A DNA stretch of 64,000 bases from Aureimonas ureilytica (GTDB lineage Bacteria; Pseudomonadota; Alphaproteobacteria; Rhizobiales; Rhizobiaceae). The stretch covers positions 1 to 64,000 of the forward strand of contig NZ_LDQA01000070.1 in the NCBI RefSeq assembly GCF_001475935.1, in the 5' to 3' direction. The notes under the pieces were generated by a model. It did no database searches and was not told the origin of the DNA. It saw only the letters and a list, made by a program, of their open reading frames with translations. Shown here piece by piece: positions 9,568-19,293 of this stretch; the first letter of the stretch is position 1, and each line of letters starts with the position of its first letter. Both the position numbers and the translations under genes were made by a program.

Positions 9568-11382
9568 ATGCGCCGCCCCAATGCGCTCCAATTGTTCCGT
9601 GCGGGGATGCTGGCGTTGGTTCTGGCATCGACCGCGCTCGGAGCCATGACTCTGACCGGGGCTTTCGAGCAAAGGGCACGCGCGAACGCGAGTCTGGAGG
9701 AACTGGCCACCTTCTCCCTTGCCTTCGATGCGGCCGTGGCGATCGCCGAAGAGCGGCGACCTCTGGAAACCGCGTTGTCGAACACGCGTAATACGGATGG
9801 TCTTGCGACAGATCTCATCGCGACGTCGAGGGCGCATTCAGACGCTGCGCTGCTCCGTTTCGAACACCGAGCGAAGGCGACTGGGCTCGACCAGCAGCTC
9901 AACTTCAATTTTCTGCGGATGCGTTTGAAAGCCGAGCGCGCGCGGGTGGACTCGCTCCTGTCTATGCCGCTGACAGCACGGCCGGTCGGACTTCAGGTCT
10001 CGATCGTTCGGGGCATGTCGTCCATCTCCGAAACGATCGCGCCGATGATCGTCGCTGTGTGCCGGCGCGTCGAGAAGGCCGATCCCAACCTCGGCGGCAA
10101 GGTCGGGGTGGTCTGGCTGCTTGCATCGATGTACGAATCGGCGCTGAGGCTCCCGTCGGAAGTGGTGCCCTATCTTGCGACCGGCGCGATCCTGTCCACC
10201 GATGCGCAGATGCAGGCGCAGCGCATTACGCAGCGCATTCGCTCGCTCTGGGACGTAGGTGAGCCCCAGTTGGGATTTTCTCGCGATGAAGCCGATATCG
10301 GCCAGCTCATTGCCCGAATTCAGGGAGACTATCTCAATCGCGGGCTGCCGTATCTGACGAGACAGGTCGAGTTGAACTCCTACAGGGTTTGGAAGGCCAC
10401 GCCCTCCGCCGCCCAAATTCTTGAAGTCTATCAGGGCACGGCCGACTCGATCGCCGAACTTCGTGACGTCTACCTCGCCAAGATGGTCGAGAAGGCGAGG
10501 GCGCACGACCAAGAGGCGCTTGTCCGCATGATCATGAGCTTTGCGATGACGCTCCTGATCCTCCTCGGCCTGCCGCTTCTGGTCTGGAGCGCGCTCCGGC
10601 AGATCCTGCGCCCGCTTCTCGACTTTCGCGATCAGATCCTCGCGGTGAGCGAGCGGCGGGAGGTCGAGACGAAACCCTATACGGGGTCCGTGCCCCAGGT
10701 GCAGAGCCTGTTTCAAGCGCTCCAAACCCTACGGGAACGCGAGCGGGAGAGGATCGTGGCCGATACGCAGCGCGCCGCCTTGTCCGAGCGCCTCCGGCTC
10801 CTATCGGTGACGGACGAGCTGACGGGACTTTTGAACCGCCGGGGCTTCGATGCGGCGCGTCAGAGCGGGCCTCCATCTCATTTGGCACAGAGCACGAAAC
10901 TCGCCCTCGTGACCTTGGATATTGACCATTTCAAAGCGGTCAACGACACGTTCGGCCACAAGAGCGGGGATCTCGTGCTTCAGGCTATCTCGCGCGTTCT
11001 GGACACGGAAGTCGGTCTGAACGGTTTGGTCGGACGCTATGGGGGAGAAGAGTTCGTGGTGCTTCTCTGGCACGGGGAACTGTTCGAAACGCAGATGCTG
11101 ACCGAACGCCTGCGCGCCCGTATCGAGGCGACGGATGTGGCAATCGGCGACGGGCTGAAGCCCATTCGCGTGACCGCCAGCTTTGGAATCGCCTTCTCCA
11201 CGCGCGACGAATTGGACTGGAACAGCCTCCATCAATATTCGGACGAGGCCCTCTATGCCGCTAAACAAGCTGGCCGAAACCGCGTGCGGATCACCAACCG
11301 CATCGTTTCGACCTGGTCGGACCGAGCGCCGAGAACATCGACCATCAATCCGCTGAATGCCAAGCGGTGGTCCGGCGCGTGA
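9568..11382 (+). CDS. Membrane-bound diguanylate cyclase (GGDEF domain)
   Basis: This 604-residue protein should make cyclic di-GMP from two GTP at the inner membrane. A membrane helix at about 14-34 and another at about 321-345 frame a large helical periplasmic sensor domain. A short HAMP-like linker then leads to a GGDEF domain from about 413, with LTDELTGLLNRRGF and the active-site motif GGEEF at 492-496. The RxxD inhibitory site normally just upstream of the motif reads GLNG, so product inhibition through that site looks absent. ATG 9568 follows a CGGAGG ribosome-binding site; the frame is open further upstream but only antiparallel to petC coding sense. The signal sensed is unknown. Confidence 0.93.
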   Translation: MRRPNALQLFRAGMLALVLASTALGAMTLTGAFEQRARANASLEELATFSLAFDAAVAIAEERRPLETALSNTRNTDGLATDLIATSRAHSDAALLRFEHRAKATGLDQQLNFNFLRMRLKAERARVDSLLSMPLTARPVGLQVSIVRGMSSISETIAPMIVAVCRRVEKADPNLGGKVGVVWLLASMYESALRLPSEVVPYLATGAILSTDAQMQAQRITQRIRSLWDVGEPQLGFSRDEADIGQLIARIQGDYLNRGLPYLTRQVELNSYRVWKATPSAAQILEVYQGTADSIAELRDVYLAKMVEKARAHDQEALVRMIMSFAMTLLILLGLPLLVWSALRQILRPLLDFRDQILAVSERREVETKPYTGSVPQVQSLFQALQTLRERERERIVADTQRAALSERLRLLSVTDELTGLLNRRGFDAARQSGPPSHLAQSTKLALVTLDIDHFKAVNDTFGHKSGDLVLQAISRVLDTEVGLNGLVGRYGGEEFVVLLWHGELFETQMLTERLRARIEATDVAIGDGLKPIRVTASFGIAFSTRDELDWNSLHQYSDEALYAAKQAGRNRVRITNRIVSTWSDRAPRTSTINPLNAKRWSGA

Positions 11383-11385
11383 TCG

Positions 11386-11802
11386 TCAGTCGGTCCGAAG
11401 ATAAACGCGAGCCCGCATCCCGAAGACGAGTTTTCCTGCCTCGTCATGAGCTTCGATCCGGGTGGTCACGATGCCCCAGCCCGGCCTGCGGGGGGCCGAG
11501 CGCTTGTCGAGTATCGTCTGGCGATAGGTGAGCGTTTCCCCTGCCTGAACGGGACGGTGCCAGATCATGTCCGAGACGCCGGGGGAGGGGCCGAACACCG
11601 ACGCCTCGCCGACTGCGGCTTGGCGTCGATGGAACTCGACATTCAAGCGCATGAAGGCCGCGCAGATATGCAGTGGCGATACGGTGGGAGGACGAGTCAG
11701 CGGATCGAACTCGGCTGAGAAGGCTGCGACCTCCGCACCGTCGAACCGAGCGCGCCCGAGATCATCGACACGCCCGATATCCATGGCCTCGAACGTGCTC
11801 AT
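11386..11802 (-). CDS. MaoC-like hot-dog dehydratase, second subunit of a pair
   Basis: The 138-residue protein has a single MaoC-type hot-dog fold pattern (PGVSDMIWHRPVQAGETL; KLVFGMRARVYL at the end). The catalytic Asp-x4-His arrangement seen in its partner is not clear here: the region reads FDPLTRPPTVSPLH. It overlaps the upstream MaoC gene by four bases (ATGA), which suggests a coupled heterodimer resembling two-gene enoyl hydratases. The substrate, probably an acyl-CoA or acyl-ACP, cannot be named. It converges on the diguanylate cyclase gene. Confidence 0.8.
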   Translation of the reverse strand: MSTFEAMDIGRVDDLGRARFDGAEVAAFSAEFDPLTRPPTVSPLHICAAFMRLNVEFHRRQAAVGEASVFGPSPGVSDMIWHRPVQAGETLTYRQTILDKRSAPRRPGWGIVTTRIEAHDEAGKLVFGMRARVYLRTD

Positions 11803-12278
11803 CCGGCGCTTTCGGCCCTGGCGGCCTTCAGCATCACGGCATAGTCGCAGGTCAGCAGCGTCTCGCCCGTGCTCTGCTCCCGCAGCGTGTTACGCATCCG
11901 GCAGATGCCGAGATCGGGCCGGGTGGAGGATCGGCGAGCCTCCAGAACTTCCGCTTCGCCGACCAGAATATATCCGGGGCGCACGGGCCGGATCCATTTG
12001 AGTTCTGAAATGCCCGGCGAGCCCTGCGAGGTACTGTTCAGAAGGAAACTGTCGCACATCATGCGCATCATCATCGCCGCACTATGCCAGCCCGACGCGG
12101 ACAGGCCGCCGAGAAGCGAACGGGCGGCGACTTCCTCGTCGAGATGAAAGGGTTGGGGATCGAAGGCTTCGGCGAAAGCGAGCACCGCCTCGCGCTCCAC
12201 AGGGTAGGGGCCGAGCGCAAATATCGTGCCGGGCGTGAAGTCTTCGTAATGGCGCAATTTGACGGCCTCCCCATCCAT
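11799..12278 (-). CDS. MaoC-like hot-dog dehydratase, catalytic subunit
   Basis: This 159-residue MaoC-family protein carries the hydratase motif DPQPFHLDEE near 45-54, with the catalytic aspartate and histidine, followed by the conserved GLSASGWH segment. Such enzymes hydrate trans-2-enoyl-CoA. The downstream gene overlaps by four bases and lacks a clear histidine, so the pair may act as a heterodimer with one active site. A ychF terminator lies upstream, so the pair has its own promoter. Confidence 0.85.
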   Translation of the reverse strand: MDGEAVKLRHYEDFTPGTIFALGPYPVEREAVLAFAEAFDPQPFHLDEEVAARSLLGGLSASGWHSAAMMMRMMCDSFLLNSTSQGSPGISELKWIRPVRPGYILVGEAEVLEARRSSTRPDLGICRMRNTLREQSTGETLLTCDYAVMLKAARAESAG

Positions 12279-12405
12279 GATGCAGCAGGATCTCCCTCCC
12301 TGCCGCTCGGCACTTGTTTATCATGTGTTGCGAGCGGCGGTCGCCATGTCTCTTTGACGTTCAGTTTACACTCCCGACCCAGCACCGGTCGGTCGACCCC
12401 GAACA

Positions 12406-12434
12406 CAAAGGGCCGCACCAAACGGCGCGGCCTT
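12406..12434 (-). terminator. Intrinsic terminator of ychF
   Basis: On the minus strand GGCCGCGCC-GTTT-GGTGCGGCC is followed by CTTTGT. It lies about 105 bases past the ychF stop codon, ahead of the MaoC genes. Confidence 0.55.
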
Positions 12435-12539
12435 CTTAAAAATTGGGACAGGTCACAGCGAGCCTAGGGCCACCGAGTTGTCGAACGCCAAGGCGATGCT
12501 GCCTCGGTCGGAAACGCTACGGGAGCAGACCGGCCCCGA

Positions 12540-13643
12540 TCAGACGTTGAACTTGAACATCATGATGTCGCCGTCCTGCACGACATATTCCTTGCCTTCG
12601 TCGCGGGCTTTGCCGGCTTCCTTGGCGGCCACTTCTCCGCCCAGCGTCACGAAGTCGTCGTAGCCGATCGTCTGGGCGCGAATGAAGCCCTTCTCGAAGT
12701 CGGTATGGATCACGCCGGCCGCTGCTGGCGCCTTCGCGCCGCGCTTCACCGTCCAGGCGCGCGTCTCCTTCGGCCCCACCGTGAAATAGGTGATGAGGTC
12801 GAGAAGCGCGTAGCCTTCGGAAATCAGGCGGTCGAGGCCGGGCTCTGTCAGACCCATGGCCTCCAGATATTCGCTGACCTCGTCTTCGCCGAGCTGGGCG
12901 ATCTCCGCCTCGATCGCGGCCGAGATCACCACGGCGCGCGCGCCCTGCTTCTTCGCCATCTCATCGACGGCGCGGCTATATTCGTTGCCGGTCGCCGCAT
13001 CCGCTTCCGCCACGTTGCAGACATAGAGAACGGGCTTGGAGGTCAGAAGGTTGAGGTTGCGCAACTCGCGCCTTTCCTCGGCATCGAAGCTCGCCAGAAG
13101 AACGCGTGCCGGCTCGCCGTTCTGAAGGCGCGCGAGCACGGCCTCCATGATCGGCACCTGCGCCATGGCTTCCTTGTCCTTGCCCTGCGCCTTCTTGCGC
13201 ACGCCGACGATGCGGCGCTCCAGGCTTTCGAGGTCCGACAGCATCAGCTCGGTCTCGACCGTCTCCGCGTCGGCCACCGGATTGATGCGACCCTCGACAT
13301 GCGTGATGTCGTCGTCTTCGAAGCAGCGCAGTACGTGGACGATGGCGTCCACCTCGCGGATATTGGCGAGGAACTGATTGCCGAGCCCTTCGCCCTTCGA
13401 TGCGCCGCGCACGAGGCCGGCGATATCGACGAAGGTGATGCGGGTCGGAATGATCTGTGCGGACTTGCCGATCTTGGCGATGGCGCTCATGCGCTTGTCG
13501 GGCACGCCGACATCGCCCGTGTTCGGCTCGATCGTGCAGAACGGATAATTGGCCGCCTGCGCGGCGGCGGTCTTGGTCAAGGCGTTGAAGAGGGTCGATT
13601 TGCCGACGTTCGGAAGACCCACGATGCCGCAGCGAAAGCCCAT
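12540..13643 (-). CDS. ychF: Redox-regulated ATPase YchF (OLA1 type)
   Basis: YchF is a ribosome-associated P-loop NTPase of the Obg superfamily that prefers ATP to GTP. The 367-residue product has the family length. The P-loop GLPNVGKST is at 9-17, a coiled-coil insertion occupies the middle, the nucleotide base motif is NVAE instead of NKxD, and a C-terminal TGS domain follows ([12 protein letters not shown] onward). ATG 13643 has AGGAG upstream; a longer frame to 13676 adds eleven atypical residues. It lies 72 bases after pth on the same strand. Confidence 0.96.
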   Translation of the reverse strand: MGFRCGIVGLPNVGKSTLFNALTKTAAAQAANYPFCTIEPNTGDVGVPDKRMSAIAKIGKSAQIIPTRITFVDIAGLVRGASKGEGLGNQFLANIREVDAIVHVLRCFEDDDITHVEGRINPVADAETVETELMLSDLESLERRIVGVRKKAQGKDKEAMAQVPIMEAVLARLQNGEPARVLLASFDAEERRELRNLNLLTSKPVLYVCNVAEADAATGNEYSRAVDEMAKKQGARAVVISAAIEAEIAQLGEDEVSEYLEAMGLTEPGLDRLISEGYALLDLITYFTVGPKETRAWTVKRGAKAPAAAGVIHTDFEKGFIRAQTIGYDDFVTLGGEVAAKEAGKARDEGKEYVVQDGDIMMFKFNV

Positions 13644-13715
13644 GCTCACTCCTATAGGGGCGCGTGACGCACCCATCGCCGCGCCGCGAAGGCGGGCATT
13701 TGCGTTACGAAACTG

Positions 13716-14444
13716 TCAGTCCCCGCCGAAGAGCTTCTTCAACATGCCCGCCATCGGGCCGCTCGCGGGGAGGCTGGGCTTGCCGCCTTGGCGGGCCTGC
13801 CGGATATGGCTCTGGCCTTTGACGGCGGCTGCGGGCTTGGCGGGTGCAGCGCCCTTCGCGCCGGCGGGCTCCTGCGACCCCCCCGTCGCCAAGGCGAGCT
13901 TGTTCATGAAAACCGCATCCTCGCCCTTGGCGAGAGCGCCGGCGTGGCGCGCGATGTCGGAGAGAAGCGGCTCGAGCCATTCGCGGTCGACTTTGGCGAA
14001 GTCGCCGAGCACATGCGGATTGACCCGCTCCTTCGAGCCGGGATGGCCGATGCCGAGACGCGCGCGGCGATAGTCCTTGCCGAGATGCGCGTCGATCGAG
14101 CGAAGGCCGTTATGACCGCCATGGCCACCACCGAGCTTCACACGCACCTTGCCGGGCGGCAGATCCAGCTCGTCGTGGAACACCACGATGTCGGCGGGGG
14201 CGATCTTGTAGAAGCTGGCGGCGGCCTGCACGGAGCGTCCGCTGTCATTCATGAAGGTGAGGGGCTTGAGCAGGAGGACCTTCCGGCCGTCGATCATGCC
14301 TTCCGCGATCTCACCGTGAAACTTCTTGGTCCAAGGGCCGAAGGAGAAGGCACGCGCGATCTCGTCCACCGCCATGAAACCGATATTGTGCCGGTTTCCC
14401 TCGTATTGCGGGCCAGGATTGCCCAATCCGACCATCAACAGCAT
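13716..14444 (-). CDS. pth: Peptidyl-tRNA hydrolase
   Basis: Pth frees tRNA from peptidyl-tRNAs dropped by the ribosome. The 242-residue protein contains [18 protein letters not shown] at the N-terminus, with the catalytic histidine in NRHN, and the conserved segments FMNDSG and [12 protein letters not shown]. An Ala/Lys/Pro-rich tail of about 50 residues (roughly 190-242) extends past the usual end of the enzyme, as in other Rhizobiales. It lies between rplY and ychF, a common order in this group. Confidence 0.96.
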   Translation of the reverse strand: MLLMVGLGNPGPQYEGNRHNIGFMAVDEIARAFSFGPWTKKFHGEIAEGMIDGRKVLLLKPLTFMNDSGRSVQAAASFYKIAPADIVVFHDELDLPPGKVRVKLGGGHGGHNGLRSIDAHLGKDYRRARLGIGHPGSKERVNPHVLGDFAKVDREWLEPLLSDIARHAGALAKGEDAVFMNKLALATGGSQEPAGAKGAAPAKPAAAVKGQSHIRQARQGGKPSLPASGPMAGMLKKLFGGD

Positions 14445-14538
14445 AGTGCGGGATCCCTCGCGCCTTGACTTTGCGCGTTCAAGCGGACGGCGCGGGCGAG
14501 AAGTGTCCCGCCCGCGCCGTATAGCAAGCCGAAACGGC

Positions 14539-15159
14539 TTACTTCTCTTCGGTGTCTTCCGCTTCGCCGGCTTCGGCTTCGTCCGCTTCTTCGCTCATCG
14601 GAGGAACGATCGTGGCGATCACGAAGTCTTCGTCGGTGGAAAGCGAAACGCCCTTCGGCAGCTTGAGATCCGACGCATGGAGCGCGTCACCCATGTCGAG
14701 CTTCGACGCGTCGAGCGTGAAGCCTTCCGGGATCGCCTCGGCCGGGCAGTGCACTTCGATGTCGTGATGGACGACGTTCAGCGTGCCGTTCTTGGCCTTG
14801 ATGCCCGGCGCCGCGTCTTCGTTCTCGAAGTGGACGGGGATGCGGACCGTGACCAGCGTGCGGTCGGAAACGCGCAGGTAGTCGACGTGGGTCAGCGTGT
14901 CCTTCACGACGTCGAGCTGGTAGTCCTTCGGCAGCACCTTGATCTGCTTGCCACCGACGTCGATCGTGATGACCGTCGTCAGGAAGCCGCCAGCGTGCAG
15001 CTTGAGGAAGGTCTCCTTGTAGGGGACCGCGATGGGGAGGGCGTCCTGCTTGTCGCCATAGATGACGGCAGGAACCATGTTGTTCCGGCGCAGATACCTG
15101 GCGGCCCCCTTGCCGACCTTCTCGCGCAGCTCGGCCTTGACCGTGTAGCTCTCGCTCAT
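14539..15159 (-). CDS. rplY: Ribosomal protein L25 (CTC type)
   Basis: The 206-residue protein is the long CTC form of L25, which binds 5S rRNA: an N-terminal L25 domain (about 5-95) with [13 protein letters not shown], then a C-terminal beta domain, then an acidic Glu/Ala tail ([15 protein letters not shown]). AAGGAACTC upstream gives the ribosome-binding site. It is followed by pth after 94 bases. Confidence 0.96.
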   Translation of the reverse strand: MSESYTVKAELREKVGKGAARYLRRNNMVPAVIYGDKQDALPIAVPYKETFLKLHAGGFLTTVITIDVGGKQIKVLPKDYQLDVVKDTLTHVDYLRVSDRTLVTVRIPVHFENEDAAPGIKAKNGTLNVVHHDIEVHCPAEAIPEGFTLDASKLDMGDALHASDLKLPKGVSLSTDEDFVIATIVPPMSEEADEAEAGEAEDTEEK

Positions 15160-15225
15160 GATGAGTTCCTTTGGTTTGTTCAGAGGTTGTCGAGGCGGTA
15201 TCCGCCATTGCGGACCGAAACGACG

Positions 15226-15255
15226 AAAAGCGGCCGTGGCAGGCCGCTTCTCGTC
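15226..15255 (-). other. Hairpin in the rplY upstream region
   Basis: AAGCGGCC-TGCCAC-GGCCGCTT on the minus strand is followed by TTCGTCGTTTCGG, about 70 bases upstream of the rplY start. It could be a leader or attenuator structure of the L25 mRNA, or a terminator of transcription entering from prs. No known L25 leader family is claimed. Confidence 0.35.
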
Positions 15256-15392
15256 CGCGCTGCCTCCAAGGGTGTCCGCGCGGACGCCGTGCCTATAGCG
15301 CGGGGCGGCCGGTTTCGCAAGAACGGGGCGTCTTGCGAGGGAGGAAGCGCGCGGCTACGCTTCTCGTCTCAATCTGTTCGGTCTCGATTTCC

Positions 15393-16094
15393 ATGACCCA
15401 ACTCACCACGATCGGCTTCGACGCGGATGATACGCTCTGGCAGAACGAGACGTTCTTCCGGCTGACCGAGGAGCGCTTCGCCGCTCTGCTGGCCGAGCAC
15501 GGCGATCTGCCGAGCATTCGCGCCCGGTTGCTCGAGACCGAAAAGCGCAATCTCCAATTCTATGGTTTCGGCATCAAGGGTTTCACCCTTTCGATGATCG
15601 AGACCGCTCTGGAGTTGACCGACAACGACGCCCCTGCGAGCCTCGTTCGTGACATTCTGACTTTCGGGCGCGAGATGGCGCGCCACCCCGTGGAGCCCCT
15701 GGCAGAGGCTGCGGAGACGCTGGAGCGTCTGGCCGGGCGGTATCGGCTCGTTCTGATCACCAAGGGCGACCTGTTCGACCAGGAGCGCAAGCTGGCAGCG
15801 TCGGGGCTTGGCGAGCTTTTCCAAGCAATCGAGATCGTGTCCGACAAAACAGAGGCGACTTATGCCAAGGTCTTCGACCGGCATGGGGATGGGCCGGCGC
15901 GCGCCATGATGGTCGGCAATTCGCTGCGCTCGGATGTTCTGCCGGCGCTCGCGGCGGGCGCCTGGGGCGTTCACGTGCCCCATGAGCTGACCTGGGAATA
16001 TGAACATGCCGAAGCGCCGCTGGAGGCGCCCCGCTTTCGGCGGATCGAGGGGCTGGCCGATCTGCCCGCCCTCATCGAAACGATCGAGGGCTGA
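15393..16094 (+). CDS. HAD-family hydrolase
   Basis: This 233-residue protein is a haloacid dehalogenase-like phosphatase. Motif I is FDADDTLW near 9-16 with the nucleophile aspartate, motif II is in LVLITKGD, and motif IV is MMVGNSLRSDVLPAL. A helical cap domain lies between motifs I and II. The substrate is unknown. ATG 15393 was chosen because MTQLTTIGFDADDT gives the usual short lead to motif I. The gene sits alone on the plus strand between rplY and prs, which in many relatives are direct neighbours. Confidence 0.9.
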   Translation: MTQLTTIGFDADDTLWQNETFFRLTEERFAALLAEHGDLPSIRARLLETEKRNLQFYGFGIKGFTLSMIETALELTDNDAPASLVRDILTFGREMARHPVEPLAEAAETLERLAGRYRLVLITKGDLFDQERKLAASGLGELFQAIEIVSDKTEATYAKVFDRHGDGPARAMMVGNSLRSDVLPALAAGAWGVHVPHELTWEYEHAEAPLEAPRFRRIEGLADLPALIETIEG

Positions 16095-16159
16095 CGGTTT
16101 TCAGCCCTCCCTCAGGCCTTCGCGCGATGCCGAAGCCGTGTCGCTGCGGCGGCGAGACG

Positions 16160-17092
16160 TCAGTCGAAGAGCGAGGAGACGGACTGTTCTGTCGTGGTGC
16201 GCGAGATGGCCTCGCCGAGCAGGGTTGCGATGGTGACGACGCGGATGTTGCGGGCTTCGCGGATCGCCTTGGTGGGCTCGATCGAGTCCGTGATCACGAG
16301 TTCCTCGATGCTGGACGCCGCGATACGGGCCACCGCGCCGCCCGAAAGAACGCCATGCGTGATATAGGCACGGACGCCCTTGGCGCCGGCCGCCATCAAG
16401 GCGTCGGCCGCGTTGCAGAGCGTGCCGCCGGAATCGATGATGTCGTCGATCAGGATGCAGTGACGCCCCTTCACGTCACCGATGATGTTCATGACCTCGG
16501 ACTCGCCGGGCTTCTCGCGGCGCTTGTCCACGATGGCGAGCGGCGCGTCGAGGCGCTTGGCCAGCGCCCGAGCGCGCACGACGCCGCCGACATCGGGCGA
16601 CACGACCATCACATGGTCCGTCTCCAGATGTTCCTTGATGTCGCGCGCCAGCAGCGGCACGGCGAAGAGATTGTCGGTCGGGATGTCGAAGAAGCCCTGG
16701 ATCTGCCCGGCATGGAGATCCATCGTCATGACGCGGTCGGCACCGGCTTCGGTGATCAGATTGGCCACGAGCTTGGCCGAGATCGGGGTGCGCCCGCCCG
16801 CCTTTCGGTCCTGCCGTGCGTAGCCGAAATAGGGCAGAACCGCCGTGATGCGACGCGCCGAGGCCCGGCGCAGCGCGTCGATCATGATGAGCAATTCCAT
16901 CAGGTGATCGTTGGCGGGGTAGGACGTGGACTGAATGACGAAACAGTCCTCGCCACGCACGTTTTCCTGAATTTCGACGAAGATTTCCTGGTCGGCGAAG
17001 CGCTTGACGGATGCGAGGCCGAGAGGCAGCTCCAGATACTTGCCGATGGACTCGGCGAGGCTGCGATTGGAGTTGCCCACAAATAATTTCAT
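16160..17092 (-). CDS. prs: Ribose-phosphate pyrophosphokinase
   Basis: Prs makes phosphoribosyl pyrophosphate from ribose 5-phosphate and ATP, feeding purine, pyrimidine, histidine and tryptophan synthesis. The 310-residue product has the standard length. It contains the flexible loop [20 protein letters not shown], and the PRPP-binding loop [15 protein letters not shown] chose ATG 17092 (MKLFVGNSN) over a GTG twelve bases upstream. It converges with the HAD gene. Confidence 0.97.
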   Translation of the reverse strand: MKLFVGNSNRSLAESIGKYLELPLGLASVKRFADQEIFVEIQENVRGEDCFVIQSTSYPANDHLMELLIMIDALRRASARRITAVLPYFGYARQDRKAGGRTPISAKLVANLITEAGADRVMTMDLHAGQIQGFFDIPTDNLFAVPLLARDIKEHLETDHVMVVSPDVGGVVRARALAKRLDAPLAIVDKRREKPGESEVMNIIGDVKGRHCILIDDIIDSGGTLCNAADALMAAGAKGVRAYITHGVLSGGAVARIAASSIEELVITDSIEPTKAIREARNIRVVTIATLLGEAISRTTTEQSVSSLFD

Positions 17093-17264
17093 CGTGTCCC
17101 GCACCCGTTCATGAGGGGTCGCTTCGAGCCGCAGGGCGCGGTCGATGGCGGCAGGAACGCCGCCTGTATGAGGGCGCTCTTAGCAAGATCATGGAAAGAT
17201 TCAAGCTTCGAGCACGCAAAAGAAAAGCCTATGGCAAACGCCTCGAAATCCAAGGTTCTGACGC

Positions 17265-18416
17265 TCACGCCGTGAAGGCGAGGTCCAGCGGGAGGCGAGA
17301 CAGGGTTTCGGGCGCGCCGTCGGTCGTCAGATAGGTTTGCCCGAGCGACATGGCCGTTCCGCTGTCCGGCTCCATGATGATCATATGGGCGAACAGCGTC
17401 ATGCCCGGCCGGATGGGCTCGGCATTGCCGGCGACGAACATCTGCGGCTCCATCCAGGAGGGCGCGAAGCGCGCGCCGACAGAGTAGCCGCAGGCCGATA
17501 GCCGGTGTCGCACGAGATCATGCTCTTCCATGACGCGGGCATGGGCGTCGAACACATCGCCGAAACTCTGGCCGGGTCGCATCGCGTCTTCCACGGCGCT
17601 GAGGCCGTCCCGCGCGGCCGCCCACAATTCCTCATGCCGGATCAGCGGGCGGCCGACGATCACGGTGCGCATCGCGGGAGCATGGTAGTGCGCGCGCACG
17701 CCCGACCATTCCACGGTCAACTGGTCCTGCGCGCTCAGCGTCCGGCGCCCGGACCGATAGCGGCACAGAAGCGCATCCTCGCCCGAGCCGAGAACGAAGG
17801 GATTGGCGGGATAGTCGCCGCCGGCACGGAGAATGGAGCCTTGCAGCGCATGGAGCAGGGCGGATTCGTCCGCGCCCTCGCGCACCAGCGGCAGCATCTC
17901 TTCGAACGCGTCGTCGCCCATGCGCGCGGCGTGGCGGATCAGAACAATCTCGGCGTCGCTCTTGATCAGGCGCAGGGCAGGCACGAGGTCCGACGCCTCG
18001 GTCAGCGTGCCGAAGGAGGCGAGCTTCTCCTCGACCAGGCGGCCATTCGCGGCGGTCAGGCCATGGGTTGCCCATTCGACGCCGATCCGCGCGCCGAGCA
18101 GGCCCATATCGTCCATGATATCGCGAAGCTCGATCGCCGGGTTCGCGCCGCCGCGATCGCGCCAGAGCACGATCGTCTCGATATTGGAGGTCTGACGCGC
18201 CTGCCGCAGATCGGCGGAGCGCGTGAGAAGGCGCATCTCGCCATCAGCCTTCACGACGAGGCACTGAAAGAAGCAGAAGCCGAAGGTGTCATAGCCTGTC
18301 AGCCAATACATCGAGTCCTGTGCGAACAAGAGCAGCGCGTCGAGCTTGCGCTCCGCCATCTCGGCCTGGAGGCGGGCGCGGCGGTTTGCGAATTCGTCAG
18401 GCGAAAAATGCAGCAT
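17265..18416 (-). CDS. M24-family pita-bread protein lacking the metal ligands (creatinase/DoeA-like)
   Basis: The 383-residue protein has the two-domain layout of Xaa-Pro peptidases: a creatinase N-terminal domain (1-135) and a pita-bread domain (about 150-375). The five residues that bind the two metals in M24 peptidases are not conserved. The first Asp motif reads VEWSGVRAHYHAPAMRT, the His motif reads GYSVGARF, and the glutamate motifs read LFAHMIIMEPDSG and AMSLGQTYLTTDG. This resembles creatinase and ectoine hydrolase (DoeA/EutD), which work without metal. It may therefore hydrolyse a small amidine or amide instead of a peptide. It follows pgeF by 29 bases and probably shares its operon. 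Confidence 0.8.
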   Translation of the reverse strand: MLHFSPDEFANRRARLQAEMAERKLDALLLFAQDSMYWLTGYDTFGFCFFQCLVVKADGEMRLLTRSADLRQARQTSNIETIVLWRDRGGANPAIELRDIMDDMGLLGARIGVEWATHGLTAANGRLVEEKLASFGTLTEASDLVPALRLIKSDAEIVLIRHAARMGDDAFEEMLPLVREGADESALLHALQGSILRAGGDYPANPFVLGSGEDALLCRYRSGRRTLSAQDQLTVEWSGVRAHYHAPAMRTVIVGRPLIRHEELWAAARDGLSAVEDAMRPGQSFGDVFDAHARVMEEHDLVRHRLSACGYSVGARFAPSWMEPQMFVAGNAEPIRPGMTLFAHMIIMEPDSGTAMSLGQTYLTTDGAPETLSRLPLDLAFTA

Positions 18417-18445
18417 GGATCTCGCTCAAGGGCTGAGGGAGCGGG

Positions 18446-19282
18446 TCAGGCGAGGGTGATGGCCGAAAGTTGGCGACCATAGTCCGGCTCGCCGCGATGA
18501 GTGGTGCGGCGAAACGAGAAGAAGCGGTTCTCGTCGGCATAGGTGCAGGCACCAACGAAGGACGCCTGCGCGCCGAGGCGCGTCAGCCGCGCGACGATAT
18601 AGCCGGGGAGATCGAACTGGCGCTTGTCGGCCGTTCGGCCCGGCGCGAAGAAGCGCTCGCTGGCCGGATTTTCTTCCAGGAAGGGAGCCATCATCGAGGC
18701 GTCGACCTCGTAGTTCGGCTGCGTGATGGTCGGTCCAAGCACGGCGATGATCCGATCGCGCCGTGCGCCGAGCCCCTCCATCGCCTCCAACGTGCGATCC
18801 AGAACACCGCCGAGAGCACCGCGCCAGCCCGCATGGGCCGCCCCGATCACGCCGGCTTCCGCATCCGCGAAGAGCACAGGCCCACAGTCAGCCGTCACGA
18901 CCCCAATCGGTAATCCGGCGACATTCGTTACCACGGCGTCGGCCTTCGGCCGCTCGGTGCCGAACGGTTCCGTCACGACAGCCACATCGGGCGAATGAAT
19001 TTGCCACGGCGTCGCAATCACGCCATCGGCCGAGCCCAGAAACGCGGCGGCGGTCTGGCGATTCCTCTGCACGGCGTCAGGATCGTCGTTCGAGCCGACC
19101 CCGACATTCAAACCGCGATAGATGCCCTCGGAGACGCCGCCCGAGCGCGTGAAGAAGGCATGATGGACTCGGGAACGCGAGAGCGCGTCCGCCTGGAGAA
19201 CGTCGTCGGGCCGCAGGGCGGCTGATGAGGCGGTGCGACCGGACATGTCGCTGATGGTGGGCGAGGGGGACGTGGGAGTCAA
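18446..19282 (-). CDS. pgeF: Peptidoglycan editing factor PgeF (YfiH, laccase-domain)
   Basis: The 278-residue protein is a Cu-oxidase_4/YfiH family member. The family was called polyphenol oxidase and is now linked to removing mis-incorporated amino acids from peptidoglycan precursors. Metal-site motifs are visible: WQIHSPDV, VTADCGPVLF, and AAHAGWRGALGGV. The C-terminus shows CTYADENRFFSFRR. An internal methionine at residue 13 could be the true start. It follows midA by 11 bases. Confidence 0.92.
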   Translation of the reverse strand: MTPTSPSPTISDMSGRTASSAALRPDDVLQADALSRSRVHHAFFTRSGGVSEGIYRGLNVGVGSNDDPDAVQRNRQTAAAFLGSADGVIATPWQIHSPDVAVVTEPFGTERPKADAVVTNVAGLPIGVVTADCGPVLFADAEAGVIGAAHAGWRGALGGVLDRTLEAMEGLGARRDRIIAVLGPTITQPNYEVDASMMAPFLEENPASERFFAPGRTADKRQFDLPGYIVARLTRLGAQASFVGACTYADENRFFSFRRTTHRGEPDYGRQLSAITLA

Positions 19283-19293
19283 TCAAACTCTCC

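Noticed and set aside
14326-15396. 356-codon plus-strand frame across pth and rplY
   Set aside because: It runs opposite two well-supported genes and codes an Arg/Val-rich sequence without motif.
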